In this document: one piece after another, positions 1 to 7,881 of the stretch | Layout of the letters: each line of letters begins with the position of its first letter | How positions within the stretch are numbered: position 1 is the stretch's first letter | Source: Mycolicibacterium brumae | Lineage (GTDB): Bacteria > Actinomycetota > Actinomycetes > Mycobacteriales > Mycobacteriaceae | Direction: 5' to 3' | Assembly (NCBI RefSeq): GCF_025215495.1 | Contig: NZ_CP104302.1 | Coordinates: forward strand, 1,240,001-1,304,000 | Length of the DNA stretch: 64,000 nt | Translations under genes and position numbers: made by a program | The notes under the pieces: generated by a model | The model's input: only the letters and a program-made list of their open reading frames with translations | Told to the model about the DNA's origin: nothing | Databases searched by the model: none

Positions 1-338
1 GAAGAGCCGGTTTGTTCGGGGGTGTAGTCGGCGGCGATGTGCGCGAGTTGGCGCAGTGCCTCGCATCTGTCGCTCGGGTCGATGGTGGTGGGTAGGTGGG
101 TGGTGAAGTCGCGCAGGATGGTGGTGTGTTCGGGGCCGATGCGGCCGTCGGCGATGGCGGCCGCCGCTTCGGGCAGCAGGGGTTCCAACACGTCTCCGGT
201 GAGGGTGTGGCGTAGTCCGAAGGTGTGGGTGTCGTTGATGCGGTGGCGGGCTTCGCCGCGGGAGCAGCGCAGACGTTGGGCGAGCACTTCGGTCCAGGAT
301 TTCGCGCCGAGTTCGGTGGGGGGCGGTGGCCGAGAGTT
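1..338 (-). pseudogene. DUF222 / 13E12-type protein remnant, cut by window edge
   Basis: The minus strand reads open from 338 to 1 and encodes a recognisable DUF222 (13E12 repeat family) segment, including SWTEVLAQRLRCSRGEARHR, then LRHTLTGDVLEPLLPEAA and GRIGPEHTTILRDF. Upstream the frame meets an in-frame TGA at 341-339, and no ATG or GTG lies between that stop and the homology. An ATG at 360-358 lies in another frame and would reach this one only through a frameshift near the C-run around 318-323. The 5' end therefore looks broken. DUF222 proteins usually carry a C-terminal HNH nuclease domain, which would lie beyond the window. Intact use through a sequencing error in the homopolymer is the alternative. 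Confidence 0.6.
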
Positions 339-380
339 TCAGGCGCAGAGAGGTTCTCATGGTGGTGTTCCCGGTAGTGG

Positions 381-608
381 TCAGCGGATGAGGTAGGGCA
401 TATTGACCGTGACGGCCCCGGTGGGGCAGCGGGCCGCGCACGGTCCGCAGTACCAGCACTCGTCGACGTACATGAACGCCTTGCCGGTTTCGGTGTTGAT
501 GGCCAGTGAGTCCAGTGGGCAGACCTCCACGCAGAGGTTGCAGCCCTCGATGCACAGTGACTCATCGATGGTGACCGGCACGTCGACGCGCTGATTGACC
601 AGGCTCAT
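381..608 (-). CDS. 2x[4Fe-4S] ferredoxin-like protein
   Basis: A 75-residue electron carrier with two cysteine clusters: CIEGCNLCVEVCP (C-x3-C-x2-C-x3-CP, one residue longer than usual between the first two Cys) and CWYCGPCAARCP (C-x2-C-x2-C-x3-CP). There is no signal peptide, so it is cytoplasmic. Its ATG overlaps the TGA of the GntR gene as ATGA (605-608), implying translational coupling and co-transcription. Small ferredoxins of this DECWYCGPC type commonly partner a fumarate-reductase or AprA-like flavoprotein. No such gene lies here, because the next thing downstream is the decayed DUF222 gene, so the partner may be lost or elsewhere. Family assignment is strong; the role is unknown. Confidence 0.85.
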   Translation of the reverse strand: MSLVNQRVDVPVTIDESLCIEGCNLCVEVCPLDSLAINTETGKAFMYVDECWYCGPCAARCPTGAVTVNMPYLIR

Positions 609-1372
609 GACTGTTCTCCGTCCGTTCGGGTGAGGTTGCCGCGCAGCGTGATCCGGTCGCCGCGCATCCGGATGTATTCCAGGTCGACGGGGGCTCCGTC
701 GTCGGCGTGGGTGAGGCGTTCCATCAACAGCACCGGCGCGGCGGGCGGCAGTCGCAGCAGCGCTGCCGAATGCGCGTCGGCGGCAACCGCTTCCACCGCC
801 AGGGTGGCCGCGCCCAACCGTCGTCCGGTGACCTGTTCGATCAGGGCGAAGACATCGTTGGATTCCAACGACCGTCGCAGCACCTCGGCGCCGATCTCAC
901 GGACCAGGTAGGTGGTGTCCAGGCTTAACGGCAGGTCGCCCAGGAACCGCAGGCGTTCGATGAACACCACCTCGGCCCCGGGTGGCACGCCGAGTCGCTC
1001 GGCGATCGCCGGCGGCGCGCTCACCGCGGTGGCGGCGCGCACCTCGTTGCGAATCTCGCCGTAGCCGGAGAAGGTCTCCTTCAATCCGACGAGCTCATCC
1101 AGTCCGTGGTCGAACTTGCGGACCGCGACGTGGGTTCCGACCCGGGTCGCCCGGTCGATCAGGCCCTCGGCGGCCAGCGTCGCCAGCGCTTCGCGGGCGG
1201 CGTTGCGGGACACGAAGAAGCCCGCGGCCAGTTCGGCTTCCCCGGGCAGCCCGTCGGCGTGCCCGCCGGAGTGGATCTGGTGCCACAACACGTCGCTGAC
1301 CAGGCGGGCCTGGTCGGCCCGGGACCGGCGCGGCGGCGCGGACCCGGGGGCGGCGGTGATCTCGGCGGTCAT
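605..1372 (-). CDS. GntR/HutC-family transcriptional regulator
   Basis: A 255-residue regulator with a winged-helix N-terminus (about residues 20-85; LPGEAELAAGFFVSRNAARE followed by GLIDRATRVGTHV) and a UTRA-type ligand-binding C-terminal domain (about 105-245, ending in LEYIRMRGDRITLRGNL). HutC/UTRA members bind a small-molecule effector and usually repress their own neighbourhood. It is the first gene of a two-gene unit with the ferredoxin (4-nt overlap), so the ferredoxin is its most likely target along with itself. The 124 bp to the GH15 gene stop show no obvious terminator or palindrome. The effector cannot be deduced. Confidence 0.88.
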   Translation of the reverse strand: MTAEITAAPGSAPPRRSRADQARLVSDVLWHQIHSGGHADGLPGEAELAAGFFVSRNAAREALATLAAEGLIDRATRVGTHVAVRKFDHGLDELVGLKETFSGYGEIRNEVRAATAVSAPPAIAERLGVPPGAEVVFIERLRFLGDLPLSLDTTYLVREIGAEVLRRSLESNDVFALIEQVTGRRLGAATLAVEAVAADAHSAALLRLPPAAPVLLMERLTHADDGAPVDLEYIRMRGDRITLRGNLTRTDGEQS

Positions 1373-1496
1373 CGGGGGACGTCCTCATCCGTGGGCTGAC
1401 GGTGTGAGGATTGACGCTAGAGACGAAACACTCCGGCCGCGGCATTGCGCCACCCGGTGGGCCGCTCGGACCGGTTGTGCTCGCGATGACGTTAGG

Positions 1497-3452
1497 TCAC
1501 GGCGCGTGCGCCGGCTGGAACCCGCCGGAATTGTCCGAGGTCGACGACTCCTCCGCGCGGATCACGTGCACCACCGCGTTGATCAGCGCCAGATGGGTGA
1601 ACGCCTGCGGGAAGTTGCCCAGGTGCCGGCCGGTGCCCGGGTCGATCTCCTCGGCGTAGAGGTGCAGCGGGCTGGCGAAGCTCAGCAGCCGCTCGCACAG
1701 ATGTTTGGCCTGCTTGAACTCGCCGATCTCGACCAGCGCCGACACCAGCCAGAACGAGCAGATGGTGAAGGTGCCCTCTTCGCCGGACAACCCGTCGTCG
1801 GTCTCCTCGACGCGGTACCGCAGCACCAGGCCGTCCTCGGTGAGCTCGTCGGCGATGGCCAGCACGGTGGCCCGGATCCGCGGGTCGTCCGGCGGCAGGA
1901 ACCGGGTCAGCACCGCCAACAGCAGCGAGGCGTCCAGCGCCGGGTCGCCGTAGCGCTGGGTGAGCACCCCGCGGTCGTCGACGCCGTTGGCCAGGATGTC
2001 GTTCTTGATGTCGGCGGCGATCTTGTGCCACTGCCGGGCGTAGCTCTTCTCACCCTGGCGTTCGGCCAGTTTGGCCCCCCGGTCCAGCGCCACCCAGCAC
2101 ATGATCTTGCTGGAGGTGAAGTGCTGCGGTTCGCCGCGCACCTCCCAGATGCCGCGGTCGGGTTCGCGCCAATGCTTGATGGCCTCCTCGACCTGGTCCT
2201 TGAGCATCGGCCACAGGTGGTCGGGCACCTGGTCGCGGGATTTGGTGTGCAGGTACACCGAGTCCAGCGCGGTGCCCCAGATGTCGTGCTGGCGTTGGTC
2301 GAACGCCCCGTTGCCGATCCGCACCGGCCGCGCGCCGTCATAGCCGGACAGGTGCGGCAGCTCCGCCTCGACCAGGCTGCGCTCACCGCCCACGCCGTAC
2401 ATCACCTGCAGCGGATGGCGTTTGCCGTTCTGCCCGCTGGACACATCGGCCAGGAACGCGAAGAAGTCGTCGGCCTCGCGGTCCAGGCCGAGTGTGTACA
2501 ACCCCCACAGCGCGAACGTAGAGTCGCGCACCCAGGCGTACCGGTAGTCCCAATTGCGTTCCCCGTGCGGGGTTTCCGGCAGCGAGGTGGTGGACGCCGC
2601 CAGCAACGCGCCGGTCGGCGAATAGGTCAGCCCCTTCAGCGTCAGCGCGCTGCGCTGCAGGTACGCCCGCCACGGATGGTCCGGGAAATCGCCGACGTTG
2701 ATCCACTGCCGCCAGCACTCCGCGGTGCGCCACATCTTGCCGGCCGCCTCCTCGAAGGACTGCGGCGCCCGATTGCCCGACCAGCTCAGCGCGACGAACA
2801 CATTGTCGCCCTCGCTGAGCCGGGTCCGGGCCAGCGCGGTGTGCCCCTCCAGCCCCAACCGCAGGTTGGTGGTCAGCTTCAGTTCCGGGTGCTCGTCGGG
2901 ATTGCGCGACGCGCGGGCGATGGCCTCCCCGTACGCCGGGCCGGAGTACTCCCAGGCGGCCGGGATCCGGTGGTAGTCGAAGGACGGCTCGCAGCTCATC
3001 GCCAACTCGACCGTGCCGGACACACAGCGCACCGTGCGCAGCAGGATGTGCTCGGCGTCCCAATCCATCGGGGTGCGCCGATGCGTGCGGGACCGGGAGT
3101 CCACGTCGTGCCACGGGCCCATCACCAGCGCCTCACGCACCACCAGCCACCCGGTGTGGGTCTGCCAGGTGGTCTCCAGGATCAGCCCGCCGGGCAGGTA
3201 CCGCCGGGCCGAGGGCACCGCCACCCCGTAGGGCGCGAGCTTGAAGTGCCCGGCCCCGCGATCCAGGATCGCGGCGAACACGCTGGGGGAGTCCGGGCGG
3301 GGCACGCACATCCACTCCACCGACCCCGCCGAAGAGATCAGCGCGGTGGTCTCGCAGTCGGACAGGAATCCGTAATCGGCGATCGGCGGGAACGGGTTGC
3401 GGGCCGGCGGCGAAATGTCGTCGTCCTCGGCGGCGTCACGCTCGGTGCTCAT
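1497..3452 (-). CDS. Glycoside hydrolase family 15 protein, probable trehalase
   Basis: A cytoplasmic GH15 enzyme of about 651 residues. The N-terminal beta domain begins PIADYGFLSDCETTALISS. The (alpha/alpha)6 catalytic domain carries NWDYRYAWVRDSTFALWGLY, the probable general acid in GIWEVRGEPQHF and the probable general base in HLYAEEIDP, followed by HLGNFPQAFTH. The mycobacterial GH15 ortholog Rv2402 sits at this position beside subI, and characterised mycobacterial members hydrolyse trehalose to glucose; a glucoamylase activity is the alternative. The frame is open to 3602, but homology and composition favour the ATG at 3452 (MSTERDAAEDDD); an ATG at 3460-3458, two codons upstream, is possible. 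Divergently transcribed from the small membrane genes. Confidence 0.85.
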   Translation of the reverse strand: MSTERDAAEDDDISPPARNPFPPIADYGFLSDCETTALISSAGSVEWMCVPRPDSPSVFAAILDRGAGHFKLAPYGVAVPSARRYLPGGLILETTWQTHTGWLVVREALVMGPWHDVDSRSRTHRRTPMDWDAEHILLRTVRCVSGTVELAMSCEPSFDYHRIPAAWEYSGPAYGEAIARASRNPDEHPELKLTTNLRLGLEGHTALARTRLSEGDNVFVALSWSGNRAPQSFEEAAGKMWRTAECWRQWINVGDFPDHPWRAYLQRSALTLKGLTYSPTGALLAASTTSLPETPHGERNWDYRYAWVRDSTFALWGLYTLGLDREADDFFAFLADVSSGQNGKRHPLQVMYGVGGERSLVEAELPHLSGYDGARPVRIGNGAFDQRQHDIWGTALDSVYLHTKSRDQVPDHLWPMLKDQVEEAIKHWREPDRGIWEVRGEPQHFTSSKIMCWVALDRGAKLAERQGEKSYARQWHKIAADIKNDILANGVDDRGVLTQRYGDPALDASLLLAVLTRFLPPDDPRIRATVLAIADELTEDGLVLRYRVEETDDGLSGEEGTFTICSFWLVSALVEIGEFKQAKHLCERLLSFASPLHLYAEEIDPGTGRHLGNFPQAFTHLALINAVVHVIRAEESSTSDNSGGFQPAHAP

Positions 3453-3541
3453 CGATACATAATCGGCTCCCGCTGAACTTAATGCCGACCGAACTCCCAA
3501 CTTGTGATCATGCCCGTGGCTCGGGCGACCGCCGGTCGCCG

Positions 3542-3547
3542 TAGGGT
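3542..3547 (+). promoter_or_regulatory. -10 element for the small membrane gene pair
   Basis: TAGGGT fits the mycobacterial TANNNT consensus and lies 8 bp before the ATG at 3556. The predicted transcript would start within about two bases of the start codon, so translation would be leaderless or nearly so. There is no Shine-Dalgarno sequence before the ATG. Confidence 0.5.
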
Positions 3548-3555
3548 GGACGGCG

Positions 3556-3750
3556 ATGGACGGATTCCTGGGTTGGTGGGACGGTGTCGAGTTGTGGGTC
3601 ACCGGCCTCGGCTTCGTGCTGCAGGTGATCGTCGTGATGCCGGTGGTGTTGTTGCTGGCCTACGGCCTGGCGGTGGGATGCGACGCCGTGCTCGGCCGGG
3701 CGATCGAACTGCTCCATCGGCTGCGGCGCGGCCGGGCGGAGCGGTCATGA
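3556..3750 (+). CDS. Small membrane protein, Rv2401A-like by position
   Basis: A 64-residue protein with one long hydrophobic segment (about residues 14-45, VTGLGFVLQVIVVMPVVLLL onward) and a basic C-terminus (LHRLRRGRAERS), which suggests a membrane-anchored protein with a cytoplasmic tail. It lies between the GH15 trehalase and the sulfate transporter, the same position as the small conserved membrane protein Rv2401A of M. tuberculosis. Its TGA overlaps the ATG of a 28-codon frame. Function unknown. Confidence 0.6.
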   Translation: MDGFLGWWDGVELWVTGLGFVLQVIVVMPVVLLLAYGLAVGCDAVLGRAIELLHRLRRGRAERS

Positions 3751-3833
3751 GCGGCATGCCCCGGTCCCGGGTGCACCTGGCGCTGATCGGGTTGTTGGCG
3801 CTCGTCGTCGTGCTGTGGCTGTTCACCCGCTGA
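3747..3833 (+). CDS. 28-residue single-pass membrane miniprotein
   Basis: An ATG at 3747 overlaps the preceding TGA as ATGA and opens a 28-codon frame ending at the TGA at 3831-3833. The peptide starts MSGMPRSRVH and continues into a Leu/Val-rich transmembrane helix (LALIGLLALVVVLWLF) before a final TR. Positive residues before the helix predict an N-in topology. Translational coupling with the 64-residue membrane protein suggests they are made together and may associate. It is too short for routine gene calling; no function is known to me. Confidence 0.5.
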   Translation: MSGMPRSRVHLALIGLLALVVVLWLFTR

Positions 3834-3880
3834 CCGGCGTCGCAGCGGTTGACCACAAGCTCGTCCAACAGCGGCTCTGG

Positions 3881-3886
3881 TAACCT
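3881..3886 (+). promoter_or_regulatory. -10 element of the subI operon leader
   Basis: TAACCT matches TANNNT and is followed by seven bases and then the ATG of the Cys-rich leader peptide at 3894. Transcription starting at or beside that ATG would make the leader leaderless, as reported for polycysteine leader peptides in M. smegmatis. Confidence 0.6.
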
Positions 3887-3893
3887 TCGCCCC

Positions 3894-3956
3894 ATGAAAA
3901 CAGCAGGTCGCGACGTCGCCTCACGCGTTGACGCCGACGCTTGCTGTTGTCGCTGA
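3894..3956 (+). CDS. Polycysteine leader peptide (cysteine attenuator uORF) of subI-cysTWA
   Basis: A 20-codon frame, ATG 3894 to TGA 3954-3956, ending in ...DADACCCR with three consecutive Cys codons (TGC TGT TGT) just before Arg and stop. It starts seven bases after a TAACCT -10 box, so it is probably leaderless. Polycysteine leaderless short ORFs upstream of sulfur-assimilation operons have been shown in M. smegmatis to act as cysteine-responsive attenuators: when Cys-tRNA is scarce, ribosomes stall and downstream translation is released. Position before a sulfate transporter and the Cys run support the same function here; the mechanism is inferred. Confidence 0.85.
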   Translation: MKTAGRDVASRVDADACCCR

Positions 3957-4079
3957 CCCTGGCCCGCGCGGTCGGGTGACGGCGGCGTCGCGGACCGTGC
4001 CGCGTCGCGTCCACCCCTCGCTCCTTCCGCGTCGCCGGGCGCCCGCTGACGTATGTAGACGACCGGAAGGCCCCACCGC
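3957..4079 (+). promoter_or_regulatory. subI attenuator leader with Shine-Dalgarno sequestering helix
   Basis: The 123 bases between the leader peptide stop and subI are GC-rich and structured. CCTTCCG at 4023-4029 is a perfect complement of CGGAAGG at 4064-4070, which contains the subI Shine-Dalgarno GGAAGG nine bases before the ATG. Pairing would hide the ribosome binding site. A ribosome stalled at the Cys codons could change upstream folding and free it. The complementarity is seen directly; the switch is inferred. Confidence 0.55.
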
Positions 4080-5108
4080 ATGACCCTGCCAATCAGATCC
4101 CGTCGGCGCGCGCTCGCCGCGCTGGCCCTGACGGTCACGCTGTCGGCCGGCTGCGGGGGCGGGCCCAGCGATGTCCCCGGCGGGGAGAACCGGGACGCCG
4201 ACACCATCCTGACCCTGGTCGCCTACGCGGTTCCCGAGCCCGGTTGGAGCACCGTCATCCCGGCGTTCGCCGCCACCCCCGAGGGCGAGGGCGTCGACGT
4301 CACCACCTCCTACGGCGCCTCCGGCGACCAGTCCCGCTCGGTGGTCGACGGCAAACCCGCCGACCTGGTCAACTTCTCCGTCGAACCCGACGTCGCCCGG
4401 CTGGTCAAAGCAGGCAAGGTGGCCGAGGACTGGGATTCCGGCGTGACCCGTGGCATCCCGTTCGGCTCCGTCGTCGCGCTGGTGGTGCGCCCCGGCAACC
4501 CGAAGAACATCCACGACTGGGACGACCTGCTGGCGCCGGACGTCGAGGTGGTCACCCCGAGCCCGTTGAGTTCCGGTTCGGCGAAATGGAACCTGCTGGC
4601 CCCCTACGCCGCCAAGAGCGACGGCGGCAAGGACCCGCAAGCCGGACTGGACTTCGTCCGCACGCTGGTCGACGAACACGTCCGCACCCGGCCCGCCTCC
4701 GGCCGGGAGGCCACCGACGTGTTCCTGCGCGGCACCGGCGACGTGCTGCTGAGCTACGAGAACGAAGCGATCAACTCGAAACGGCGCGGCGACGCCATCG
4801 AGTACGTCGTCCCGGACCAGACCTTCCGGATCGAGAATCCGGTCGCGGTCACCAGCACCAGCCGGCACCAGAAGCAGGCCGTCGCGCTGAACAACTACCT
4901 CTACACCCAGGCCGGCCAGCGACTGTGGGCCGAAGCCGGATTCCGGCCGGTGGACCCCGCGGTGGCAGCCGAGTACTCCCGCGAGTTCCCGGCCCCGCAG
5001 AAGCTCTGGACCATCGAGGACCTCGGCGGCTGGGACGTCGTCGACCCGGCGCTGTTCGACAAGGAGAACGGCTCCATCACCGCGATCTACAAGCAGGCCA
5101 CCGGATGA
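4080..5108 (+). CDS. subI: Sulfate-binding lipoprotein of the CysTWA ABC transporter
   Basis: A 342-residue periplasmic-side solute receptor. The N-terminus has basic residues (RSRRR), a hydrophobic stretch and a lipobox LSAGC with Cys25 as the lipidated residue. The mature part shows typical sulfate/thiosulfate-binding features such as TTSYGASGDQSRSVVDGKPA, PLSSGSAKWN and DVLLSYENEA. It captures sulfate (possibly thiosulfate) and delivers it to CysT/CysW. First structural gene of the operon; its TGA overlaps the cysT ATG (ATGA at 5105-5108). Expression is probably limited by the Cys-codon leader upstream. Confidence 0.93.
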   Translation: MTLPIRSRRRALAALALTVTLSAGCGGGPSDVPGGENRDADTILTLVAYAVPEPGWSTVIPAFAATPEGEGVDVTTSYGASGDQSRSVVDGKPADLVNFSVEPDVARLVKAGKVAEDWDSGVTRGIPFGSVVALVVRPGNPKNIHDWDDLLAPDVEVVTPSPLSSGSAKWNLLAPYAAKSDGGKDPQAGLDFVRTLVDEHVRTRPASGREATDVFLRGTGDVLLSYENEAINSKRRGDAIEYVVPDQTFRIENPVAVTSTSRHQKQAVALNNYLYTQAGQRLWAEAGFRPVDPAVAAEYSREFPAPQKLWTIEDLGGWDVVDPALFDKENGSITAIYKQATG

Positions 5109-5962
5109 CCGCCGTCACCGGGGCCAACACCATCCCGCCGGAGCCGGTCTCCGCGCCTGCGCCCGGCCCGCGCCGCGGCCGGATGTCGCTGCAGATCGGC
5201 TTGGCCACCATGTGGCTGTCGCTGATCGTGCTGCTGCCGCTGGCGGCGATTCTGCTGCAGTCCGCCAAGGGCGGCTGGGCGGCGTTCTGGGCGGCCGTCA
5301 CCTCCAATGCCGCGCTGGAGTCGTTCCGGGTCACCATCGGCGTCTCGTTCGGCGTCGCCGCGGTCAACGCGGTCGCCGGGCTGCTGGTGGCCTGGGTGCT
5401 GACCCGCGACGACTTCCCCGGAAAACGGCTCGTCGACACCGTCATCGACCTGCCGTTCGCGCTGCCCACCATCGTGGCGAGCCTGGTGATGCTGGCCCTG
5501 TACGGGCCGCACAGCCCGCTCGGCATCCAGCTGCAGCACACCAAGTGGGGCATCGGGGTGGCACTGCTGTTCGTCACGCTGCCGTTCGTGGTCCGCTCCG
5601 TGCAGCCGGTGCTGATCGAACTGGACCAGGAAGTGGAGCAGGCCGCGGCGTCGTTGGGCGCCAACGGCCGGACCATCTTCATCAAGGTGGTGCTGCCGGC
5701 GCTACTGCCCGCGCTGCTATCCGGGGCCGGGCTGGCGTTCTCCCGCGCGATCGGCGAGTACGGCTCGGTGGTGCTCATCGGTGGCGCCATCCCCGGCGAA
5801 ACCGAGGTGTCCTCGCAATGGATCCGCACCCTGATCGAGAACGACGACCCGACCGGCGCGGCAGCCATCTCGATCGTGCTGCTGAGCATCTCGTTCACCG
5901 TGCTGTTCATCCTGCGGACCGTCGGATCCCGGGCCGCGCGCCGTGAAGAGCAGGCCCAGTAG
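5105..5962 (+). CDS. cysT: Sulfate ABC transporter permease CysT
   Basis: A 285-residue inner-membrane permease with about six transmembrane helices. The N-terminal extension (to about residue 25) is Pro-rich and basic, and the first helix is in LATMWLSLIVLLPLAAILLQ. The coupling loop with EAA motif reads EQAAASLGANGRTIFIKVVL, contacting CysA, and is followed by GLAFSRAIGEYGSVVLIGG, the CysT/CysW signature. The start ATG overlaps the subI stop; cysW begins directly after the TAG. It forms the channel with CysW. Confidence 0.93.
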   Translation: MTAVTGANTIPPEPVSAPAPGPRRGRMSLQIGLATMWLSLIVLLPLAAILLQSAKGGWAAFWAAVTSNAALESFRVTIGVSFGVAAVNAVAGLLVAWVLTRDDFPGKRLVDTVIDLPFALPTIVASLVMLALYGPHSPLGIQLQHTKWGIGVALLFVTLPFVVRSVQPVLIELDQEVEQAAASLGANGRTIFIKVVLPALLPALLSGAGLAFSRAIGEYGSVVLIGGAIPGETEVSSQWIRTLIENDDPTGAAAISIVLLSISFTVLFILRTVGSRAARREEQAQ

Positions 5963-6775
5963 ATGACCCTGTCCCCGGCGATCCGCTACCTGCTGCGCTT
6001 CACCGCGCTGGCCTACGTCGGCCTGCTCGTGGTGGTGCCCGTCGGGCTGATCCTGTACCGCACCTTCGAACCGGGCTTCGCCTACTTCTGGTCCTGGATC
6101 ACCACCCCGGCGGCCATCTCCGCGCTGAACCTGACCCTGCTGACGGTGGCGATCGTGGTGCCGCTGAACGTCATCTTCGGGGTGCCCACCGCCCTGGTGC
6201 TGGCCCGGCGGCGATTCCGCGGCAAGAGCCTGCTGCAGGCCGTCATCGACCTGCCGTTCGCCGTGTCGCCGGTGGTGGTCGGCGTCGCGCTGATCCTGCT
6301 GTGGGGATCCTCGGGCCTGCTCGGGTTCCTGGAGAACGACTTCGGGATCAAGATCATCTTCGGCTTCCCCGGCATCGTGCTGGCGTCGATCTTCGTCACC
6401 GTTCCGTTCGTCATCCGCGAGGTCGAACCGGTGCTGCACGAGCTGGGCTCCGATCAGGAGGAGGCCGCCGCGACGCTGGGGGCCACCGGCTGGCAGACGT
6501 TCTGGCGGATCACCCTGCCGTCGATCCGCTGGGGCCTGACCTACGGCATCGTGCTGACCGTCGCCCGCACCCTCGGTGAGTTCGGCGCGGTGATCATGGT
6601 GGCCTCCAACCTGCCCGGCCAATCCCAGACACTGACGCTGCTGGTCGCCGACCGCTACAACCTCGGCAACGAGTACGGCGCGCTGGCGCTGTCCACCCTG
6701 CTGATGACGGTGGCGGTGCTGGTGCTGGTCGTCCAGATCGTGCTCGACGCCCGCCGCAAGAGCTCAGCGGAATAG
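5963..6775 (+). CDS. cysW: Sulfate ABC transporter permease CysW
   Basis: A 270-residue permease, the second half of the sulfate channel. It has about six membrane helices, an EAA loop (EEAAATLGATGWQTFWRITL) and the signature ARTLGEFGAVIMVASNLPGQ. Its ATG follows the cysT stop with no spacer, so translation is probably coupled. Length and motifs are standard for CysW. It ends 32 bp before cysA. Confidence 0.93.
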   Translation: MTLSPAIRYLLRFTALAYVGLLVVVPVGLILYRTFEPGFAYFWSWITTPAAISALNLTLLTVAIVVPLNVIFGVPTALVLARRRFRGKSLLQAVIDLPFAVSPVVVGVALILLWGSSGLLGFLENDFGIKIIFGFPGIVLASIFVTVPFVIREVEPVLHELGSDQEEAAATLGATGWQTFWRITLPSIRWGLTYGIVLTVARTLGEFGAVIMVASNLPGQSQTLTLLVADRYNLGNEYGALALSTLLMTVAVLVLVVQIVLDARRKSSAE

Positions 6776-6807
6776 CCGCCGCGGAATAGCTGCCAAGGAG
6801 AATCTCG

Positions 6808-7836
6808 ATGTCCACCGACAACGCCATCACGGTCACCGGCGCCAATAAGCACTACGGTGACTTCGCGGCGCTGGACAACGTCGACTTCGTCGTCCCGTCC
6901 GGGTCGCTGACCGCGCTGCTGGGCCCCAGCGGTTCCGGCAAATCCACTCTGCTGCGGGCCATCGCCGGCCTGGACCACCCCGATTCGGGCACCATCACCA
7001 TCAACGGCCGCGATGTCACCGGGGTGCCGCCGCAGAAGCGCGGCATCGGGTTCGTGTTCCAGCACTACGCGGCGTTCAAGCACCTGAGCGTGCGGGACAA
7101 CGTCGCGTTCGGGCTGAAGATCCGCAAGCGGCCCAAGGACGAGATCGCCGAGAAGGTGGACAACCTGCTCGAGGTGGTGGGGCTGGCCGGCTTCCAGAAC
7201 CGGTACCCCAGCCAGCTTTCCGGCGGTCAGCGGCAGCGGATGGCGCTGGCCCGGGCGCTGGCCGTCGACCCGGAGGTGCTGCTGCTCGACGAGCCGTTCG
7301 GCGCCCTGGACGCCAAGGTCCGCGACGACCTGCGCACCTGGCTGCGCCGGTTGCACGACGAGGTGCACGTCACCACCGTGCTGGTCACCCACGACCAGGC
7401 CGAGGCCCTCGACGTCGCCGACCGGGTCGCGGTGCTCAACAAGGGCCGCGTCGAGCAGGTCGGCTCACCCGATGACGTTTACGATTCCCCGGCCAACGCC
7501 TTCGTGATGGGCTTTTTGGGCACGGTGAGCTCGCTGAACGGAATCCTGGTGCGCCCGCACGATATTCGCGTCGGCCGCAACCCGGAGTTGGCCATCGCGG
7601 CCAGCGACGGCACCGCGGAGAGCACCGGGGTGACCCGCGCCGTGGTGGACCGGGTGGTGCGGCTGGGCTTCGAGGTCCGCGTCGAGCTGACCAGCGCGCT
7701 GACCGGTGAGCCGTTCACCGCCCAGATCACCCGCGGGGACGCCGAGGCGCTGCAGATCACCCCCGGCGAGACGGTGTACGTGCGGGCCACCCGGGTGCCG
7801 CCGGTCGCTGGGGAGCCCCAGACCGCCGAGGGCTGA
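6808..7836 (+). CDS. cysA1: Sulfate ABC transporter ATP-binding protein CysA
   Basis: A 342-residue ATPase. It has Walker [11 protein letters not shown]-loop [15 protein letters not shown] signature [15 protein letters not shown], Walker [13 protein letters not shown] and the switch His in [13 protein letters not shown]-terminal regulatory TOBE-like extension starts near residue 235 (VRPHDIRVG). It powers import through CysT/CysW. A ribosome binding site AAGGAG lies about 7 bases before the ATG. Last gene of the operon; it faces che1 across a 45-bp convergent gap. Confidence 0.94.
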   Translation: MSTDNAITVTGANKHYGDFAALDNVDFVVPSGSLTALLGPSGSGKSTLLRAIAGLDHPDSGTITINGRDVTGVPPQKRGIGFVFQHYAAFKHLSVRDNVAFGLKIRKRPKDEIAEKVDNLLEVVGLAGFQNRYPSQLSGGQRQRMALARALAVDPEVLLLDEPFGALDAKVRDDLRTWLRRLHDEVHVTTVLVTHDQAEALDVADRVAVLNKGRVEQVGSPDDVYDSPANAFVMGFLGTVSSLNGILVRPHDIRVGRNPELAIAASDGTAESTGVTRAVVDRVVRLGFEVRVELTSALTGEPFTAQITRGDAEALQITPGETVYVRATRVPPVAGEPQTAEG

Positions 7837-7881
7837 GCGCGCTAGGCGCACGGTCGCGGCCGAGGAGATGGGGTTGCCGGT

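Noticed and set aside
1116..3476. Long plus-strand open frame opposite the GH15 gene
   Set aside because: High-GC antisense shadow: low-complexity Arg/Gly/Val translation, no homology, and a well-supported GH15 protein on the other strand.
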